Assembly (NCBI GenBank): GCA_028819845.1
Contig: JAPPKS010000006.1
Span: forward strand, 1-64,000
Reading direction: 5' to 3'
From: Candidatus Poribacteria bacterium
GTDB lineage: Bacteria > Poribacteria > WGA-4E > PCPOR2b
DNA: 64,000 nt
The first letter of the stretch is position 1, and the number at the start of each line of letters is the position of its first letter. The notes under the pieces were generated by a model. It ran no database searches. It was given only the letters and a program-made list of their open reading frames with translations, and had not been told where the DNA came from. The position numbers were made by a program, and so were the translations under genes. Below, in pieces: positions 1-8,071 of this stretch.

Positions 1-32
1 TCGGGTGTAAATTGACGTCTTGTCTTCGACAT
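1..32 (-). CDS. IS3-family transposase OrfA, N-terminal start only
   Basis: The ten visible residues (MSKTRRQFTP) match the typical beginning of IS3-family OrfA, the helix-turn-helix subunit that pairs with the DDE subunit OrfB to move the element. The start follows AAAGGGGC by a normal spacing. The rest lies outside the window, so intactness cannot be judged. Confidence 0.6.
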   Translation of the reverse strand, partial: MSKTRRQFTP

Positions 33-108
33 GATAGCCCCTTTCTGGACGGTTAGTCATCATAAAATCCTTCTTAGTTCACTGTCCAGTTTTTTGGGGG
101 CATTCCAA
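1..108 (-). mobile_element. IS3-family insertion sequence, end running off the window
   Basis: Read on the minus strand, the segment starts near 108 with a terminal-repeat-like sequence (CCCCCAAAAAACTGGACAG, about 83-101), followed by a short leader, a ribosome-binding site (AAAGGGGC) and the start of an OrfA-type transposase at 32. The CCCCCAAAA-CTGGACAG end is typical of IS3-family elements. Only the element's left part is inside the window. A related end fragment lies at 40713-40738. Confidence 0.7.
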
Positions 109-244
109 TTGGCGAAATACAACGCTTTTGCAACAACGGGGAGGCAAAAAAATGGTGCGTTACGTACTGCGTATTTATCGGGTTTTAGTTGTGAAACAAG
201 CGGGGCGTCATCAATGTTAATCTGTGGCATATTTTGTGCTTTTT

Positions 245-607
245 TTATTGCCTATAACCGTTTTTATCCCAAGTGGACAATGCTCCGTTACCGTATTCGT
301 TAATGCTCATGACCGCTGCGCCCTCGCCTTTGCCGGATATTTGGACACGCCCGCCGTGTTCACTAATACTGAGCGTCGCCGATTTGCCGTCCTTGCCATT
401 GACCTTGACATACCCGTCGGAGTCAATGATACCGATAGCCACTCGAATTTTTCCTGTGGCATCAACGACCGTCAACCTGGTGCACTCAATATCGCCAAAT
501 TTATCACGCTGTGCCGTGACCGGAGAAAGTGACATCCCGATGATGGTGAATACGCTACCCAACGCAATTAAACCGAGTGCTCGCTTCCAATTCTGAATCC
601 TAAACAT
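245..607 (-). CDS. Membrane-anchored EHGG-repeat protein, short form
   Basis: A 120-residue protein. The start at 607 is chosen because GGGGGA precedes it by 8 bases and an N-terminal hydrophobic anchor (ALGLIALGSVFTIIGM) follows directly. After the anchor come the family markers: the sequence TAQRDKFGDIEC, a short strand region with LTVVD, then copies of a roughly 24-residue unit (GKDGKSATLSISEHGG and a degenerate next copy). It ends with the shared C-terminus SINEYGNGALSTWDKNGYRQ. Homologues in this window are at 3740-4198, 53737-53957, 53980-55134 and 55151-55707. The regular strand-turn repeats suggest a beta-solenoid outside the inner membrane. Function is unknown. The hydrophobic segment could instead be a cleaved signal ending at TAQ. 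Confidence 0.8.
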   Translation of the reverse strand: MFRIQNWKRALGLIALGSVFTIIGMSLSPVTAQRDKFGDIECTRLTVVDATGKIRVAIGIIDSDGYVKVNGKDGKSATLSISEHGGRVQISGKGEGAAVMSINEYGNGALSTWDKNGYRQ

Positions 608-945
608 GTCAAATCCCCCAATCGAAAAAGTGGTTAGTGGAGGGCAAAGATTTTTAACCGTCCAATGAATGCTATACTCATCTTTACTTAATATAATACA
701 AGAATATTCGACGTGTGTCAATACAAAATGTGATACTTGCTGAAGTAAGGGTGTGTGCGCGGTCCGAGAAGAACATGGTTTTTGCGCTACAAGAGGGTTA
801 TGTTGCGCCAACACTGCAGGGTCCAACCTAGAGGAACTATCGCGCTCTCTATTCGGTCGGTTGATCCTACAAGAACTGGCGTGACATTGGAGGTAAGCCG
901 TAACCACATTCATTGTAAATATGTCAAACATCCGTAGATTGGCCC
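608..945. other. Intergenic, no gene seen
   Basis: 338 bases between two minus-strand genes. There is no open frame with a plausible ribosome-binding site on either strand. A fragment of the dispersed motif CTCTATTCGGTCGGTTGATC lies near 846-865; relatives occur near 26430, 31005 and 41770. Confidence 0.5.
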
Positions 946-1611
946 CTATTTGCGCCTACGTACCGCTTCAATCCTTCGTGCGATGCGGGTGCGAAAATCA
1001 CTTTTAAGAGCGTATTCAATGCGGTTTCCTTTAAATCCGCGCGGGGTATTCATGATGCGTTCATAGTAGATGTCGAAGTTGTCAGAGGTAATGACGCCCG
1101 AATCCCAATGGCGGCGGAACGATGCTTCTTCCTCGGCAGTCAAATGGTTTGGCATCGTCTGTTTATCTTTAAAGGCACTCAGAGTAGTTTCATTGATATC
1201 GGAAACCAGTGATTTAACTGTTGCCTCTAATGTTGATTCAGTTGCTGTTTCTACGAGAATATCTTCGAGTCGCCCTGCTGATTGAAGAATCGACTCCCGC
1301 ATAAACTTAGGCAATTCCGGATTGACATCGCGTTCAGACAATGGTGACATGACAGTAATAGCCAACTGGTGCAATTTCTCGTCGCGCTTTACATGTACGA
1401 CATGGATGGTAAAGTTAGGGACTTTTTGAACTACCTCCACATCGGCTAATTCACGAAACGCTCGATTGAAATGGCCTTCTATCACCGGCGTTAATGACGG
1501 CGCATTAGACAAAATAGAAACATCGATTTTAATTTTGGATGCCGGTGCATTATTGGCACATACAAAAAGCACAATAAGGCAAATTATGCTTGACAATGTT
1601 TTGAATTTCAT
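946..1611 (-). CDS. Secreted hypothetical protein
   Basis: A 221-residue protein with a clear N-terminal signal (LSSIICLIVLFVCANNAPAS, cleavage likely after APA) and a hydrophilic, mixed alpha/beta mature part rich in charged residues. The start follows AAGGAGACTCTTCC with good spacing. No domain was recognised. It lies in a run of minus-strand genes encoding exported small proteins, 53 bases from the lipoprotein at 1665-1994, so the two may share a transcript. The basic C-terminal tail (RRIEAVRRRK) is unusual for a periplasmic protein. Function is not assignable. Confidence 0.75.
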   Translation of the reverse strand: MKFKTLSSIICLIVLFVCANNAPASKIKIDVSILSNAPSLTPVIEGHFNRAFRELADVEVVQKVPNFTIHVVHVKRDEKLHQLAITVMSPLSERDVNPELPKFMRESILQSAGRLEDILVETATESTLEATVKSLVSDINETTLSAFKDKQTMPNHLTAEEEASFRRHWDSGVITSDNFDIYYERIMNTPRGFKGNRIEYALKSDFRTRIARRIEAVRRRK

Positions 1612-1664
1612 GGAAGAGTCTCCTTTTGAAGAATAGTTAGGCTAACGGTTACACACCGTTCCGT

Positions 1665-1994
1665 TTATTTACTCAGATGTTGAGATTTGATATATTCCTC
1701 AATAATTTGTTCGAATTCTATCAGTCCTTCCTCGAATCCGGCAAGGCAACTTAATCGACTGAAGTCTCTGTAGAATGTTGGATGATTCCTGAGTGCTTGG
1801 TCGTCTGCTATTCTCAGGGCTTGCAAATAACCAGTCTTATACGATAGAGATGTTTTGTTGATAAGCGCCGCCCTGAGTTCCGGCGGCGCTGTCGCTTCGA
1901 TAGACGGCGTCCTGACTTCCCGCGGAGGGTGAGGTTCAATTTCCGATTGCGGTGCACATGAAACTAACGCTTGATACATTAGAATCAATATCAC
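1665..1994 (-). CDS. Putative small lipoprotein
   Basis: A 109-residue protein starting at GTG 1994. The N-terminus is hydrophobic and ends in ALVSC, a good lipobox, so the mature protein should begin at Cys13. The signal is short for a lipoprotein. Reading further upstream in frame gives IERLLCSKFLV before the GTG, which would be a textbook signal if the ATA codon at that point were once ATG, so the true start may be damaged. The mature part is proline-rich at first (PHPPREV), then helical. No family was recognised. No strong ribosome-binding site precedes either start. Confidence 0.6.
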   Translation of the reverse strand: MILILMYQALVSCAPQSEIEPHPPREVRTPSIEATAPPELRAALINKTSLSYKTGYLQALRIADDQALRNHPTFYRDFSRLSCLAGFEEGLIEFEQIIEEYIKSQHLSK

Positions 1995-2030
1995 AAGAAA
2001 TTTAGAACAGAGGAGCCGTTCTATATATAT

Positions 2031-2205
2031 AACTTACCCCCATCCTTTAGACAGAAAATAAGGGGATTTAAGTAATAAAGTCCGACTAATTCTGGTCAAT
2101 TTTCAACGCCTGAAGTTAGTGAAAATACACCTCGTAAGGTGTACGGTATTCGAGCGATTGATGTGACCGCTCTCGCTTGTAAAAATTGAAATAATCTCTC
2201 AACCG
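2031..2205 (-). mobile_element. IS3-family element, 3-prime fragment
   Basis: On the minus strand the last 29 codons of an OrfB-type transposase are followed, after about 60 bases, by an IS end (CTGTCTAAAGGATGGGGG, about 2038-2056). Everything upstream of 2205 is missing, where the fragment abuts the small gene at 2199-2255. The same end is found on the two 660-bp repeats at 12583 and 38356. Confidence 0.75.
2116..2205 (-). pseudogene. IS3-family transposase OrfB, C-terminal remnant
   Basis: The frame reads RLRDYFNFYKRERSHQSLEY followed by RTPYEVYFH and a stop. The pattern Y-N-x-x-R-x-H-x-S-L-x-x-x-T-P is the conserved C-terminus of DDE integrases of the IS3 family. Only about 29 residues remain, without the catalytic D-D-E residues, so it is not functional. 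Confidence 0.8.
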
Positions 2206-2255
2206 GCGCCAAAGATGAGTCCGACAATTGCTATAAGAATCAGCCAACCTAACAT
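2199..2255 (-). CDS. Tiny membrane peptide, probably truncated
   Basis: Eighteen residues (MLGWLILIAIVGLIFGAG), nearly all hydrophobic, behind an excellent ribosome-binding site (AAGGAGA, 6 bases from ATG). The N-terminus resembles small one- or two-helix membrane proteins of the DUF1328 type, which are longer. Its stop codon is supplied at the junction with the IS3 fragment, so an originally longer gene was probably cut by that element. It may also be a genuine one-helix peptide like those at 31085, 31198 and 36770. Confidence 0.45.
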   Translation of the reverse strand: MLGWLILIAIVGLIFGAG

Positions 2256-2316
2256 CGTGATTCTCCTTATGTAAGGATTATGGGGGAGGGGGTAGCCGCC
2301 CCCTGTGGAGAAGAAG

Positions 2317-2628
2317 CTAAAGCCTAGGGCTAGCGACAAACATGGGAAATACATGTTCATTCCCTTCCCAGTCGGAAATAGTAATCTCTCCTCTCGAATA
2401 ATCACTATCATCATCATGCTCGATGACAGTAACACAGACTTTTGCGTCACTATTGCGGTCCCGCACAACAATCCTTGGCAATCCTTGATCATCCATGGTC
2501 AAGTCAAGGATACCTATGATTGAAATTGTGTTGTTCTTAATCCAAATAGTGGGATTACCCTCGTCGTCTACGATTGTAATACTTTTGCAAGTTACAGATT
2601 CATAGGTTGGATTAGTTATATCAGACAT
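2317..2628 (-). CDS. Hypothetical protein related to the EHGG family head
   Basis: A 103-residue soluble protein. The start at 2628 follows AGAGGAGATTTACG. Its N-terminal half (VTCKSITIVDDEGNPTIWI) matches the block that follows the membrane anchor in the EHGG-repeat proteins (IEC-x-L-TVVD-x-x-G), but no anchor and no true EHGG unit are present; the later IEHDDDSDYSRGE may be a degenerate copy. It is probably a cytoplasmic or separately delivered relative. Function is unknown. Confidence 0.65.
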   Translation of the reverse strand: MSDITNPTYESVTCKSITIVDDEGNPTIWIKNNTISIIGILDLTMDDQGLPRIVVRDRNSDAKVCVTVIEHDDDSDYSRGEITISDWEGNEHVFPMFVASPRL

Positions 2629-2712
2629 CGTAAATCTCCTCTTTGTAAGGGTTGTGGGGGAGGCGTAACCCTCCCTCTTTTTTCGGCAATACATACAAGT
2701 TGGTTAATTTTC

Positions 2713-2997
2713 CTAACTCATGTCGTCAGCATCTTCCGTCATGGACTCGTCGTCCACCATGGGCTCATCTTCTGTGGGTTCAGGATCGGGTTTCCTATCA
2801 GTATCTCGGTCAATGTCTCGGTCACTTTCCCGATCAACTTCCCGGTCAATGTTAATATCTCTATCGACATCGCGCTGGAAGATGTCTAGGATACGGGTAG
2901 CTTGGTCACAACCAGTTAGCGAAACCATCATTAGCGCCAACAATACGAAAACCACAGTAAACACTGTTCCAACAGCAATGGGAGTTGTTAATTTCAT
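2713..2997 (-). CDS. Lipoprotein with Asp-Arg repeat tail
   Basis: A 94-residue protein with a strong lipoprotein signal (lipobox LTGC, Cys at about residue 30) and a start behind AAGAAGGAGATATTTC. The mature part contains a low-complexity run of D-R dipeptides (DRDINIDREVDRESDRDIDR), then an acidic tail rich in D, E and P. Such a charged zwitterionic run is probably extended and may bind metal or counter-ions, but no function is known. Its leader contains a TTATGRCGGG-type inverted repeat (3024-3106). Confidence 0.7.
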   Translation of the reverse strand: MKLTTPIAVGTVFTVVFVLLALMMVSLTGCDQATRILDIFQRDVDRDINIDREVDRESDRDIDRDTDRKPDPEPTEDEPMVDDESMTEDADDMS

Positions 2998-3023
2998 GAA
3001 ATATCTCCTTCTTGGTTTAGAAA

Positions 3024-3106
3024 GGGGCGGCGCGGAACAGGGAATACAGGAGCGTGAAACCCATGGATAGGTTTCCACTTTTTTCTACCCTATTCCGCGC
3101 CATAGG
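3024..3106 (-). repeat. Spacer inverted repeat (TTATGRCGGG family), copy 1
   Basis: On the minus strand it opens with CTATGGCGCGGAATAGGG and closes with CCCTGTTCCGCGCCGCCCC, giving a long imperfect hairpin with outer stem GGCGCGGAA/TTCCGCGCC. It overlaps the last codons of the gene at 3090-3596, supplying its stop, and ends about 25 bases before the start at 2997. It is one of about 15 members in this window. Confidence 0.65.
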
Positions 3107-3596
3107 TTGCTTTCCAATAAAATTCAAATGTGCGAACGCGGCGTTTGCAGTGCTTACACCGCGCAGCCCGTTTTATAATTTGTTTTCCGTCGGGAGCGCG
3201 CATGTTCTGGGGATTAGGTTTAATGATGCGCTTCTTGCAGTGTTTGCATTTCACAGTCAATTTTCCGAGTTCAGCCCGGATACGTTTAAAATTCTCGCTT
3301 TCCCGCATTGTAATCATGGACTGAGAACGTCTGAATATCAGCTCGTTCTTGTTTTCTTGAATTAACCTCATTTTGCTGTGTCGCCTTGCTGAATATGGGA
3401 TCTCATCTTCAGTAGGCGAAAGTGACGGTTCACCTGGGGTAAATGTTATTGAAGGCGGGCCGTCGACGTGAAAGGTAACCAGAAATGCGGCAATGGGGCC
3501 GCCGTGACCAATTATCATGGATGTCTCTTCTTCGTGCTTCACAGCGATATTACATTTATCGACGCGGTTATTAACTTCCAGCGTAAATTCATTCAT
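3090..3596 (-). CDS. Putative zinc-ribbon protein
   Basis: A 168-residue protein, start behind GAGAGGAAAC. The first 90 residues contain a beta-rich segment (TSMIIGHGGPIAAFLVTFHV). The C-terminal third carries two CKHC knuckles about 32 residues apart, both followed by basic residues (CKHCKKR, CKHCKRR), as in a four-cysteine zinc ribbon. It may bind nucleic acid or act as a structural zinc module. The last codons (ATYGAE) are encoded by the spacer repeat at 3024-3106. No closer family was recognised. Confidence 0.65.
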   Translation of the reverse strand: MNEFTLEVNNRVDKCNIAVKHEEETSMIIGHGGPIAAFLVTFHVDGPPSITFTPGEPSLSPTEDEIPYSARRHSKMRLIQENKNELIFRRSQSMITMRESENFKRIRAELGKLTVKCKHCKKRIIKPNPQNMRAPDGKQIIKRAARCKHCKRRVRTFEFYWKATYGAE

Positions 3597-3739
3597 GTTT
3601 CCTCTCCGTTAGAACCTGATGGAAAGTATGTTGCAGAGCCATTGTTTGAATATTTGAGGGTCAAAATCATCGGATTTTCAAGGCATGTACCCCAAAATTG
3701 CCTCCCCCGAGGACGGACCTGGTCCATTGAAAAGGGCTC

Positions 3740-4198
3740 TTAATGTTGATGTGATTCACCCGTGCGGATTTTGTCTTTATTCCAAGTATTGACAACACCG
3801 TTACCATGTTCATTTATGCCCATGGAAGCAATGGCTTTCGTTTTACCACTAGCAATTACATACCCGCCATGTTCATCATGACCAATGTCCACGTTCACTT
3901 TAGCGTTAGCGTCCCTTACAGTGATAGCAGGGACAATTCCCGGGTGGGTGATATACGTGGTACCGTAACGAGTACCGCCATAAAGCAGCATGCCAGTATC
4001 CAAGAGGTGTACGACACCACGATGATAAGTGTATCCATTGACCTGCAAATCCTCGTTGACCGTCAAACGCCCACACTCAATCTCTCCGAATTTTTCCTTT
4101 TGTGCGGATATGGGCGACAGCAGCATGCCGATAATGGTGAAAATACTGCCTAACGCCATTAGACCTAGCTTGTGCTTCCAATTAATCAGGGGTTTCAT
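3740..4198 (-). CDS. Membrane-anchored EHGG-repeat protein with insert
   Basis: A 152-residue member of the EHGG family: anchor KLGLMALGSIFTIIGMLL, then SAQKEKFGEIECGRLTV, an inserted segment around residues 45-90 (GYTYHRGVVHLLDTGMLLYG) absent from the other copies, one clear unit (VNVDIGHDEHGGYVIASGK), and a variant C-terminus (INEHGNGVVNTWNKDKI). The start overlaps the stop of the upstream gene (ATGA at 4195-4198), so translation is probably coupled. An AAGGAGACACCAA ribosome-binding site lies in the upstream gene's last codons. Function is unknown. Confidence 0.8.
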   Translation of the reverse strand: MKPLINWKHKLGLMALGSIFTIIGMLLSPISAQKEKFGEIECGRLTVNEDLQVNGYTYHRGVVHLLDTGMLLYGGTRYGTTYITHPGIVPAITVRDANAKVNVDIGHDEHGGYVIASGKTKAIASMGINEHGNGVVNTWNKDKIRTGESHQH

Positions 4199-4635
4199 TT
4201 GGTGTCTCCTTGTTGTTTCGGAACGGTGTCAATCGTCATTTTCAATTTAAGCTTTTCTTTAATACGCTCTAAATAATCAGCCATCTGATAAACACCATGA
4301 TACCGCCTCACATACCAGCCGCCTATTTCTACATCACTACGGCGTTTCCGAGGACGAAACACTACTTTAGGTAGAATAGGCGGAATCCTTGCAATGCCCA
4401 CTAAGGCGAGCACCTCATGAAATGTCTTATACTCTGTGTTATTTTCAACTATAGTGCCGTCTGCCATTGTGACAACCAAATGGCGGTTAGGTTCATCAGA
4501 CTTTTTGGGGATAGATGATAACCCATTTACAAACTGCATAATGACCTTACCGGTTGGACGCTGCTTCCCATACCTCTCTACGGCTTCAGAAATAGTGTCG
4601 ATCAATTGCTTCCGTTTATTATCAGAGATTGGCAT
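4195..4635 (-). CDS. Hypothetical protein, possible small-domain regulator
   Basis: A 146-residue soluble protein, start behind AAGGAAGGATTT. The first 40 residues (LIDTISEAVERYGKQRPTG...) resemble the N-terminal helices of the gene at 33020-33220 (LLDTIADAAKRLCGRRPTH), and both precede an exported protein with a 4-base ATGA overlap. The central part is strand-rich (HLVVTMADGTIVEN); the C-terminus is basic and helical (YLERIKEKLKLKM). It is coupled to the EHGG protein at 3740-4198. Function is unknown; a DNA-binding or assembly role is only a guess. Confidence 0.7.
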   Translation of the reverse strand: MPISDNKRKQLIDTISEAVERYGKQRPTGKVIMQFVNGLSSIPKKSDEPNRHLVVTMADGTIVENNTEYKTFHEVLALVGIARIPPILPKVVFRPRKRRSDVEIGGWYVRRYHGVYQMADYLERIKEKLKLKMTIDTVPKQQGDTK

Positions 4636-4659
4636 AAATCCTTCCTTTTTTGTGGAATT

Positions 4660-4710
4660 GTCCAATAAGAACCATTAGCGGACATCCCCCGCTCCCCGCC
4701 AAAAGTCTTA
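4660..4710 (-). repeat. Spacer inverted repeat, half copy
   Basis: The minus strand contains TTTTGGCGGGGAGCGGGGG, matching the opening arm of the TTATGRCGGG family. The closing arm is not evident. It lies just upstream of the gene starting at 4635, the usual location for this family. Confidence 0.4.
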
Positions 4711-4767
4711 ATTCGCGTTCTTTCATGACTGCCGTATATAGAACTGTTATGTAGGCAGCCAGATACT

Positions 4768-4971
4768 TCAGTCATTCGACTGCTTCTTCTTGTTTGTGCT
4801 ATGCGTTAACCGACGAAGGTATTCGATGTTCATGTCGATACACTTGCGGATAAGCGAGCCAAAGGAAACCCCGGTCGCATACTTTGCTTGTTTTAAGATA
4901 GTATCTTGCCGTTCCGTAAGTTGTATCATCACTGTGGACCGTGCGGCATCCTTTTCTCCGTTCATGGACAC
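4768..4971 (-). CDS. Ribbon-helix-helix (Arc/MetJ-type) protein
   Basis: A 67-residue protein. GTG at 4971 is preferred because AAGGAGG lies 9 bases upstream; the ATG six bases later would be 15 bases away. The core TVMIQLTERQDTILKQAKY, then TGVSFGSLIRKCIDMNIEYL, has the strand-helix-helix pattern of Arc-like DNA-binding proteins such as CopG-type antitoxins and autorepressors. A close paralogue at 33379-33570 keeps the same GTG-TCC-ATG start and spacing. No toxin gene is adjacent. It probably binds operator DNA as a dimer. The targets are not visible. Confidence 0.75.
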   Translation of the reverse strand: MSMNGEKDAARSTVMIQLTERQDTILKQAKYATGVSFGSLIRKCIDMNIEYLRRLTHSTNKKKQSND

Positions 4972-4999
4972 TTTTTCTTTCCTCCTTAAATTTGGCAAA

Positions 5000-5165
5000 G
5001 GGTGACGGGGAACGGTCTCCACTGGAGTGTTGTGTCAATGGGAATAATCTACCCGCGCCCCGCCTTATTAAATTTTGGCGGCGGCAAACAGAACCAAGGA
5101 GACGGAATTGCTCAGCGAATCGTACGAACTGTGAGCAACCCAAGAGCTGGTTGTCACCGTACTAG
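5000..5165 (-). repeat. Spacer repeat plus shared 80-bp upstream block
   Basis: Positions 5000-5072 form a TTATGRCGGG-family inverted repeat (AAGGCGGGGCGCGGG ... CCCCGTCACCC). The preceding block 5073-5165 (minus strand: TTGGGTTGCTCACAG, CTCCTTGGTTCTGTTTGCCG, CCGCCAAAATTTAATAAGGC) is repeated almost base for base at 35037-35132. Both copies sit between a secreted-protein gene and a smaller gene. The conservation of a 160-bp composite argues for a unit that moves or duplicates as a whole. Confidence 0.65.
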
Positions 5166-5183
5166 AGATTTTTTGTTTCTGGT

Positions 5184-7937
5184 TTACTTCACTATTGCCA
5201 TGCGACGTAGTGATTGATAATCGCCCGATCGCAATTGGTAGAAATACACGCCGCTTGGCACAGTTTCACCGGACTGGTTTCTGCCGTCCCAATGCGCGGC
5301 TTGTGTCTGATTGGCGTAGAAGCCCGCGTCCCGATGCCCCAAATCGAGTTGCCGCACTAGATTGCCCTGGACGTCATAAATCGTCAGCGTTACTTTGCCC
5401 GCGCGGGAGAGGTGGTACGGAATCCAGGTCTCCGGATTGAACGGGTTGGGGTAGTTTGGCAAGAGCGCGGTCTCTTTCGGCGTCAAGGCTGCGAGGAGGT
5501 GTTTCAGCGTGAGAACGCCGCGCTGGTATTGCGCTGTGTTTTTGCCCGTCAGCTTGGCTTCGGTTAGCCAGTGTTCGACCATCACCGGGGACAGGTCTGT
5601 AGGCAACTGGACGCGGGCTGCCGGTGCAGCCGGTACGCTGTCTACCGCAGCGGCGACGGCGATAACGTCGTCGATGTCGACAACCCCATCCCCGTTGACG
5701 TCCGCCGATTCTTTGCCTGTCCGCCCGTAGTGCACTGCGACGTAAACAATGTCTAGACGATCCACGCTTCCGTCGCCGTTGGCGTCCGCGATAATGGGTG
5801 GAGGCTGAGTTTCGGCAACGGCGTGAAAGGTGATTTTCTCCAACAATCCAACGGCGGATGCCTCGACAGAGTTTTTTCCCGGATTTTGCCCCAACGTCAG
5901 GGTAGTCTCCGCTTGCCCGCCGCTATCGGTCATTGCGCTTGTTGCACTGAGCTTGCCGCCGCCCACAGTGACTGTGAAAACAATTGGAACCCCTTCAATC
6001 GGGACGTGTTTCTCGTCCAGCACTGCCACGACGAACGGGTTTTCAAGCGCTTCGCCGGCGTACGCCCGTTGATCGCTCCCCGATTGGATGCGAATCCGCG
6101 GCGGTGGTCGGCTGTCAAAACCTACCTCAACTCTTCTTTCCTGTAAGGCAGGGATGTGTAGGTAAATTGAGGCGTAACTCAAGGGGTTTCCCTGCAGATG
6201 AACCTCGTCCCCATTACCCAATCCCGTATTGGCTACCAGCGGTGAAATGTCCGAGATGTTGTTGCGCGAAAGGTCCAGGATTGTAAGGTCGGTCAACCAC
6301 GATATTGCCTTGATGTCCGAGATGTTGTTTTCCCAAAGATTCAACCGTCTCAGGTTGGTTGCCGCTTCGAGCCCAGTTAAATTGCTGATGTTTGCGTTAG
6401 CGGCGTCAAGCATATCATCAAGCGCCGCCATTTCCGCCGGGGCAATGGGTTCACCGGCTGTTTTGTTGAGGGCATTCTCAACCGCGGCACGGAGGTTCGG
6501 GTCGGGTATATGGATCGGAAGCCCCGCCATGGCGTTGAATGTGACCGTCTGCCCAATTCCAGCGGCGGACACCTCTACCGTGTTTTGTCCGATATTCGCG
6601 CCCAGTGTCAACACGCTCGCTGCACGGCCGCCCCGATCTGCGTGGGCGGACTCCACACTGAGCCTGCCGCCGCCGACGGCGACAGAGAATCTAACGGCAA
6701 CCCCCTCAATCGGATTGCCGTTGTGCACATCTCGGACTTCAACGACAAACGGGACGAGTAACGGTGTATCCGGCAAGCCGTGTTGGTTGTCTCCTGAGAC
6801 TTTCGTTAACGGCTCTAATTTTTCCGAAAACAACGTAAAGTCTCTCCACGACACATTGCCATCCGTATCAATGGCTTCAATGGTAATCGGATGGGTAGTC
6901 GGATTAAAAAGGTTCGTGTTTCTGCTGTAAGGTAGGGAATGTGCATGGGGAATAACGCCGTCGTAATCAAAGGCAGCAGTTTCCTCTTGGTTTCCCCCCA
7001 ACCCAAAACACGCCTTGACCGAACTGCCGTTGGGACTATCGGGTTGATTAACGTGTAAGATTACCTGGTGAAGTCCGTCAAAATCATGGAGGCGGGGACT
7101 GACAATGATATTACTTGCGAATGCTGAATATGAACGGGGCGAAATGAGTTCTATGGTGGGCGGCTCCCCCGCTTCAATTGGGGTGCTCTGATTGAAGTAG
7201 GTATGAACCGACAAATACACCGCATGGCATTGAGATAACCGCTTCTCATCCCGGGAACTAGGGCCATACGACATTACGTAGGCACCATCTCGGAAATCGT
7301 GGTAAAGTCCAAAGGCGTGTCCCAATTCGTGTGCGATTAGCCACCAATCAAATGCACGCAAGCAAAACGCGAATCCGCCGCGTTTTGAATATGCGCGGCC
7401 TTGACCGCCATCAATATACGCCGTCTCAAGTGTGCCCGGTCGGTCGATGAAAACGAGATAAACGTTCTCATAAAGATTGAACGCTTCTTCAATCTCGCCA
7501 ATTACAACAGGCGTACTGCCAAAGCCTTGTGGATAATGGCTGTCCGGGTATCTCCCGCCGACCTGATTCACTATCGGTTCACCGTAAGCGTCCGTTTCAA
7601 CCCGGAAGGTTTGCCGTCCGTAGCCGTGCGCTTGCATCTGATCGGCAAAAAAGCTTTGTGCGATGCTAAGCTGTTCCTTAATTCGTTTCACCACTTGTTC
7701 CCGATACGGGCGGTCATTGGGTAAAAAGTAAATTATGCGCACGGTGCGTGTTGTTCCGACATTCAGAGCAAGGGTTTTGGAGCGGGCATCTGGGTGCGTG
7801 CCGCGCTTATGGTACTGATGTCCGGTAAACCCGCAGTAATGCGCTGCCGATTTAGGCGGGGCGGCAAGCGCGGCGGTTAGGTTAACAAGGCACAAAAGCA
7901 CCGTGCAAAGCGATAACCGAAAAAATCGGATTTTCAC
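5184..7937 (-). CDS. Secreted multidomain metalloprotease with sorting tail
   Basis: A 917-residue exported protein (signal 1-26, GTG start behind AGGAG). Residues about 30-260 form a metzincin-like peptidase: H203-E-L-G-H-A-F-G-L-Y-H213 is the extended HExxHxxGxxH zinc site, with a Met-turn (VMSYG) soon after. Then come an Ig-like group 1 (Big_1) module at about 372-468, leucine-rich repeats at about 470-605, a second Big_1 module at about 613-705, and two dockerin-like calcium loops (DANGDGSVDRLD and DVNGDGVVDIDD). The FlgD-like tail holds YPNPFNPETWIPY and ASGVYFYQL. It is probably exported through a type IX-like route and displayed on the cell surface, degrading extracellular protein. Confidence 0.85.
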   Translation of the reverse strand: MKIRFFRLSLCTVLLCLVNLTAALAAPPKSAAHYCGFTGHQYHKRGTHPDARSKTLALNVGTTRTVRIIYFLPNDRPYREQVVKRIKEQLSIAQSFFADQMQAHGYGRQTFRVETDAYGEPIVNQVGGRYPDSHYPQGFGSTPVVIGEIEEAFNLYENVYLVFIDRPGTLETAYIDGGQGRAYSKRGGFAFCLRAFDWWLIAHELGHAFGLYHDFRDGAYVMSYGPSSRDEKRLSQCHAVYLSVHTYFNQSTPIEAGEPPTIELISPRSYSAFASNIIVSPRLHDFDGLHQVILHVNQPDSPNGSSVKACFGLGGNQEETAAFDYDGVIPHAHSLPYSRNTNLFNPTTHPITIEAIDTDGNVSWRDFTLFSEKLEPLTKVSGDNQHGLPDTPLLVPFVVEVRDVHNGNPIEGVAVRFSVAVGGGRLSVESAHADRGGRAASVLTLGANIGQNTVEVSAAGIGQTVTFNAMAGLPIHIPDPNLRAAVENALNKTAGEPIAPAEMAALDDMLDAANANISNLTGLEAATNLRRLNLWENNISDIKAISWLTDLTILDLSRNNISDISPLVANTGLGNGDEVHLQGNPLSYASIYLHIPALQERRVEVGFDSRPPPRIRIQSGSDQRAYAGEALENPFVVAVLDEKHVPIEGVPIVFTVTVGGGKLSATSAMTDSGGQAETTLTLGQNPGKNSVEASAVGLLEKITFHAVAETQPPPIIADANGDGSVDRLDIVYVAVHYGRTGKESADVNGDGVVDIDDVIAVAAAVDSVPAAPAARVQLPTDLSPVMVEHWLTEAKLTGKNTAQYQRGVLTLKHLLAALTPKETALLPNYPNPFNPETWIPYHLSRAGKVTLTIYDVQGNLVRQLDLGHRDAGFYANQTQAAHWDGRNQSGETVPSGVYFYQLRSGDYQSLRRMAIVK

Positions 7938-8071
7938 CCCTTAGACTCCTGTTTTTGTATGGATTTTGATGGCTATAATAAAACCTATAATCATTTATAC
8001 ACTGCGGTAGGTGCGGTTAGGAAACCGTAGTGAAAGCGGGGCAAGATGCCCCGCCTACGGGTGTGCTGGCG

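Noticed and set aside
3605-3739. Additional spacer repeat upstream of the gene at 3090-3596
   Set aside because: The region has G/C runs (CCTCCCCCGAGGACGG) but lacks the TTATGRCGGG opening and a matching arm.
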